Shown in pieces: positions 60,330-64,000 of a stretch of DNA of 64,000 nt; position 1 is the first letter of the stretch, and every line of letters starts with the position of its first letter. The stretch is from the NCBI GenBank assembly GCA_958299035.1, contig CATQJL010000316.1, positions 46,249,585-46,313,584 of the forward strand, given 5' to 3'. The notes beneath the pieces were generated by a model. That model searched no databases. It was not told the DNA's origin and saw nothing but the letters and a program-made list of their open reading frames with translations. Origin of the DNA: Cylicocyclus nassatus. Taxonomy: Eukaryota; Nematoda; Chromadorea; Rhabditida; Strongylidae. A program made the translations under genes and the position numbers.

Positions 60330-60700
60330 TCCCAGAAGTCCCTTTTCGTCCCACGAATCTACTCCATCATTTCAGCGGTCAACAACAACAAAGATAATCT
60401 CCTACCGTATGTGAAAACAACACTAAACAATGTGCCCATCACTGCCCTCGTGGACACCGGCGCTTCGATATCATATTGCGACTATCCACGCTAAGATCGC
60501 TAGGACCGCAAACACAAATAGAAGAAAATGTAACAAATGCCCAAGCGGCAAATGGAACAACAGTAGATCTCGTCCATCAATCAATTCATCGGTAAAATTG
60601 GAAATCACATCTTATTCCACCGTTTCCTTGTATCCCACGATCAGCAGTGTCCTGCACCCGTTCTACTCGGCTCCGAGTTCATCCGGCGATTGAACGAACT
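60330..60700 (+). pseudogene. retropepsin (aspartic protease) region
   Basis: Leu-Val-Asp-Thr-Gly-Ala-Ser at about 60447-60467 is the active-site motif, and Val-Leu-Leu-Gly-Ser-Glu-Phe near 60660 is the second conserved motif. A frameshift separates them. Confidence 0.8.
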
Positions 60701-61961
60701 CGGCCTGAAAGTCACAATTGATTTGCATAACAACATACTGACCATTAGTGATGAACAACGAAATATGGTGCAGGTCAACGCCATTTTTCCCGCGGCTCCG
60801 CAATCTTTCAATGTGCGCCTACTAGAAAACACCACCTTAGCCAAAAGGACTAATATAATTCCACCTCAGATAGATGAATACTCATTTCCTAACCCACTCA
60901 AATTCGTCATCGAGGATAATCAAAGAGACTTTGATTCACTTTTTCTCGTTGGCAGATCCCTAGCTACACCCGATGCTCAAGGAAAATGCGTCATTTGCAT
61001 CCTCAATCCATCAAATAGCGCGATTCGCCTATACAAGAATATGAGAATCGCGCGCGCCTCGCCAATCTAGTTTCCCGAACACCAACTTTTGCAGTTGCTA
61101 CTGAGCCTTATGTTCTGCCGGAGGCAGACTGGGAATCCAGGATTCCGCAATTTCCCACTGACGCTCAATCTTACGATATATGCAGGGAAATTGATCTAAC
61201 AACATCGGTACTAAGCGAAAGCGAAAAGGAACAACTCCGAAACATTTGCCGAAAGCACAGCGCTGCATTTGTCGGACCCGACGGTCATCTCGGACATTAC
61301 AACGGACTCATCCGGCATCGCATCGATTTGATAGAAAACGCCACGATACCAACCCGGAAGATCTATCGAATCCCCCTCGAAAAAAGAACCGAAGTCGAAC
61401 GCCAGATAACACATATGATCAGAGATGGAATTATACACGAATCCTGCTCACCATTTTGTGCATCAATAGTCTTAGTACGAAAGCGCAATTTGAACTCGTG
61501 GAGATTTACTATCAACTTCAGGGGACTGAATGCCATCACCAAACTCCAGCAGTCTATTTGCCTAACATCCAGGGCATAATTGATCTATGCGCCAACAAAT
61601 GTTTGTATTCGTTCCTGGATTTTGAGCAAGGGTTTCACCAAATCCCGCTAGAAGAAAGCCACTGCGAAAGAACGGCTTTTGCCTATTTCCTAGGCGCATT
61701 CGAATACATCCGCATTCCTAGGCGACTAAAAGGCGCTCCAGCTACCTTTCAAAGGATCATGGACGACTTCAGAAAACATCTCAGAGCACGCGTGTTTATA
61801 TACATTGACGACCTAATCATTACTTCCGAAACTACGCCCGAACACTTCGCAGATATCGATGAAGTGCTAGACAAAATCGAGCAAATAGGAATGAAACTCA
61901 AAGCGAAAAAATGCGAATTTGGTCGAGAAGAAATCAAATCTTGGGGTTTGTGCTAAGCAGC
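60690..61961 (+). pseudogene. Ty3/gypsy reverse transcriptase (frameshifted)
   Basis: The linker between protease and reverse transcriptase is open at 60690-61070. The reverse transcriptase starts near 61320 with Arg-Asp-Gly-Ile-Ile, then Leu-Val-Arg-Lys-Arg and Asn-Phe-Arg-Gly-Leu-Asn-Ala; after one shift the next frame has Leu-Asp-Phe-Glu-Gln-Gly-Phe-His-Gln-Ile and the catalytic Tyr-Ile-Asp-Asp at about 61801. All catalytic aspartates are present, but the frame breaks and a stop at the end make it non-functional as it stands. Confidence 0.9.
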
Positions 61962-61974
61962 GAATGGATCTGAC

Positions 61975-62930
61975 CTAACAAAAACCCGAGCCATCGACCA
62001 ATTTCCAACCTTTCGAACTCCTACTGATGTAAAAGCATTTCTCGGCAGGTGCTCCTTTTTTCGAAGATTTACCCATAATTTTGCCCTCATTGCTTCACCA
62101 CTAACAGCATTAACAAAAAAGGACGCTCCGTTCATCTGGACTCCAGAATGCGAGGACGCAACTATGACACTCAAGAGAGCTCTAACCTCCGCGCCCATAC
62201 TAGTCGCACCTAGGTTAGGAGACCCTTTCGTCATTGAAACAGCTCCGGAAAAGCTGTTGCCGGAGGGGGGGGGGGGGGAGGGGGGCGCTCGTTACGTGCG
62301 GTCTGCCAAATGGAAAACGTCGCGACGCGGCGTTAAAGTGACCGCGCGCGGGAAGCAGCAGTGCAGAAAACTTGTCAGATTTATACCACTAGATTACCAA
62401 TGCTTCTCCTATATTGTTAGTATTTTACCTTCTTCAATTAGTGTCTTTTTTATCCTTCAAAGAGCTCATTTTACAACTTCTACGGCAAAACTTCAAATAA
62501 CTAAGCAAAACTAATATGAGAATAGTCTGTGAACTTCAACAAAGGATGAGAAACTGAGAAACTGTGTGCTGCGGATCATGCTGGCTGAATTACCCGAGTC
62601 TGGTCACTGGCAGCCTGTCGCGCGCGACGTTTTTCAATTTGAAGACCGCACGTAACGACGACGTTTTTCAATTTGAAGACCGCACGTAACGATACGCCCT
62701 CTTGCCGGAGTTCTCAAGCAGCTCCAAAACGACATCCTCAAAGTGAAGCTTACGCCAGCCGAACCCTCTCCATCCAATCCAACCTTCGAATCCACGAATC
62801 GCGATATCCTGCGATAGAACTTGAAGCTCTAGGCGTAGTTTTTACCGTCGCTTTTCCTACAACAACTTATACAAAAAGCTGCCCTAAAAGATTTCTAAGC
62901 TGTCCACAAATCAAAGATCTATGAACATAA
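61975..62930 (+). pseudogene. tether and RNase H, split by a nested MITE
   Basis: After a stop and shift, the tether is readable (Val-Lys-Ala-Phe-Leu-Gly-Arg, Phe-Phe-Arg-Arg-Phe, Leu-Thr-Lys-Lys-type motif). RNase H begins before 62257, is cut by a 436-bp insertion, and resumes after 62702 with Ala-Tyr-Ala-Ser-Arg-Thr-Leu-Ser and Tyr-Pro-Ala-Ile-Glu-Leu-Glu-Ala-Leu. Similarity ends near 62900 with no integrase. Confidence 0.85.
62266..62701. mobile_element. nested MITE with 9-bp target duplication
   Basis: TTGCCGGAG stands on both sides (62257-62265 and 62702-62710). The ends are inverted copies of a segment with CGTTACGTGCGGTCT followed by AAAACGTCG; the left end has expanded into a G tract and the right-hand terminal unit is duplicated in tandem. 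A 9-bp duplication and GGG/GAG ends suggest a Mutator-like origin. One fewer base would fit hAT. Confidence 0.85.
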
Positions 62931-64000
62931 ACTCAATTTGGAGTTGATGTCTTTCTAGCTCAGTTGGTTTCAGTTTTGTTCCGGATGTGATTTAAAAAAC
63001 TCTTCAGAAAGAAATGAATCTACCGTATATCAGCGCTATGATATGTCCGCACTAAAAGAATTCAATAGAGGACCGGAAATTAACGACAGAAGAGAACAAG
63101 TGGGCTACCAAAGGCAGGTAGAGGAATCATCTACTATCTACAGCTCACATAGTGCTACGAACAGCAGAAAGTCGGTTGTAGTAGGCAAGCACTCGTAACT
63201 ATTATTCATTCATTAAGGGCCTTTTTAGCCGAAATCTGCTTTTTATATCCAAGATCTCACATCTAGATTTGAAATCATCTCCATTATGCGTGTCGTTTTT
63301 GTGTCTTCCTAGAGACGTTGCTAAGCTTTCGCATCTCATGCTCGCCCGATATTTAGCCTTATCCCTATTGATTTTGTTATTATTTAATGCGACAAATCTT
63401 TTTTGATTTTGGTGTTTGATAGATGGGCCGGCACCTTAACCAGCAGTTGGCTTAGGATTTGGTCTGAAAAATTTTTTCAACAAAATTCTCGCCCAACTTC
63501 TGGTTAAGGTGCCCGCCCGTCTATCAAATAGGATGGAAGTTGTTGGGTCCGTAATACAACCTGAATCGCTTGGCATGCAGTAATTTGACGTCACCTTCAC
63601 ATGTTCAAAACCATCAAGTACAGGCGTTATCGGAAATGCTAGACCAACATGTCGGAATCATCAATATGTATGGGCCTAGAAAGGAGAGAGTGATGACCAT
63701 AGTAAGCGCCCGTCTAAAGTGTAACATCTTCGGGTTGTCTGGAAATTATCACTTCCAGCTCCGCAAGCTTGCTAAGGGTCATCTGGCAAGCATCTGGCAG
63801 CAGTTAGGGAGCATCTGGCAAGCATGAGACGCAGAAGCTTTAGCAACGCCTCTAGAAGATTTAAAAACGAACGACGCACATAATGGAACATACCAAGGCC
63901 AACTGTAAGGTGAGCTATGAGAAACAGACCAGGCCACAAAGACACTAACATCCTCCTGGATTTCTCCGAGAAGTCCAGAAAATAATAACAGCTAGTGCTT
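62931..64000. other. no gene recognised to the end of the window
   Basis: Contains the small palindromic element at 63416-63528 and short direct repeats of CATCTGGCA at 63780-63825. No exon of the neprilysin-like gene and no integrase was found. Confidence 0.5.
63416..63528. mobile_element. 113-bp palindromic MITE
   Basis: Arms of 36 bp (63416-63451 and 63493-63528) begin TTTGATAGA and share GGCACCTTAACCAG, with four mismatches, around a 41-base centre. Confidence 0.7.

Larger units (their letters stand above)
57477..62930. mobile_element. decayed Ty3/gypsy-like retroelement with unusual module order
   Basis: Contains, from left to right, a gag-type zinc-knuckle frame on the minus strand and, on the plus strand, an envelope-like region, an aspartic protease, reverse transcriptase, tether and RNase H. 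The frames are broken by several stops and shifts. There is no integrase and I could not find LTRs. It lies downstream of the last neprilysin-like exon, possibly within an intron of that gene. Two overlapping elements or an inversion could also explain the layout. Confidence 0.75.

Noticed and set aside
62950..63020. tRNA A-box-like TAGCTCAGTTGGT
   Set aside because: No B box (GTTCGANTCC) follows at the right distance and no cloverleaf can be drawn.

Overview
The window is eukaryotic. It has spliced genes with GT..AG introns, short TTTCAG-type acceptors, AT-rich non-coding DNA, many mobile elements and almost no long open frames. The first gene is close to Caenorhabditis SNT-1, and both recognised genes have a splice-acceptor-like motif only 10-12 bases before their start codon, as expected for spliced-leader trans-splicing. 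BEL/Pao and Ty3/gypsy retroelements and many MITEs fit a clade V nematode, perhaps a strongylid or hookworm-like species. The species call is inference.

Layout. (1) 1-720 is a GC-rich segment, probably a repeat. (2) 905-9044, minus strand: synaptotagmin-1 (snt-1), ten coding exons that splice in phase from the start codon to most of C2B; the last exon(s) lie beyond the left edge. (3) 9.1-24.2 kb has no gene I can support. It holds a 945-bp hAT-like element (12713-13657) and a 1.4-kb fold-back element (18930-20342). (4) 24258-28620 is a BEL/Pao LTR retrotransposon with two LTRs, a leader of about seven 80-bp tandem hairpin repeats, and one gag-protease frame. Reverse transcriptase and most or all of the integrase are missing. 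(5) 28.6-45.6 kb is mostly non-coding, with mariner-type and other MITEs, a large inverted repeat near 36-37 kb and a few doubtful exon-like frames. (6) 45623-55227, plus strand: a secreted M13 metallopeptidase (neprilysin family), fourteen exons from the signal peptide to the HELTH zinc motif. The C-terminal third is not found in the window, and several introns carry MITEs. (7) 57.5-62.9 kb is a decayed Ty3/gypsy-like element in an odd arrangement: a gag-type zinc-knuckle frame on the minus strand and, on the plus strand, an envelope-like glycoprotein region running into protease, reverse transcriptase and RNase H. A 436-bp MITE has inserted into the RNase H region with a 9-bp target duplication.

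The two host genes are unrelated in function. One is the calcium sensor for synaptic vesicle fusion and the other a secreted zinc peptidase. They are transcribed divergently, about 36 kb apart, and the DNA between them is dominated by transposon insertions. The most interesting items are the covarying hairpin array in the BEL leader, the unusual module order of the gypsy-like element, and the set of MITE families with readable target duplications.
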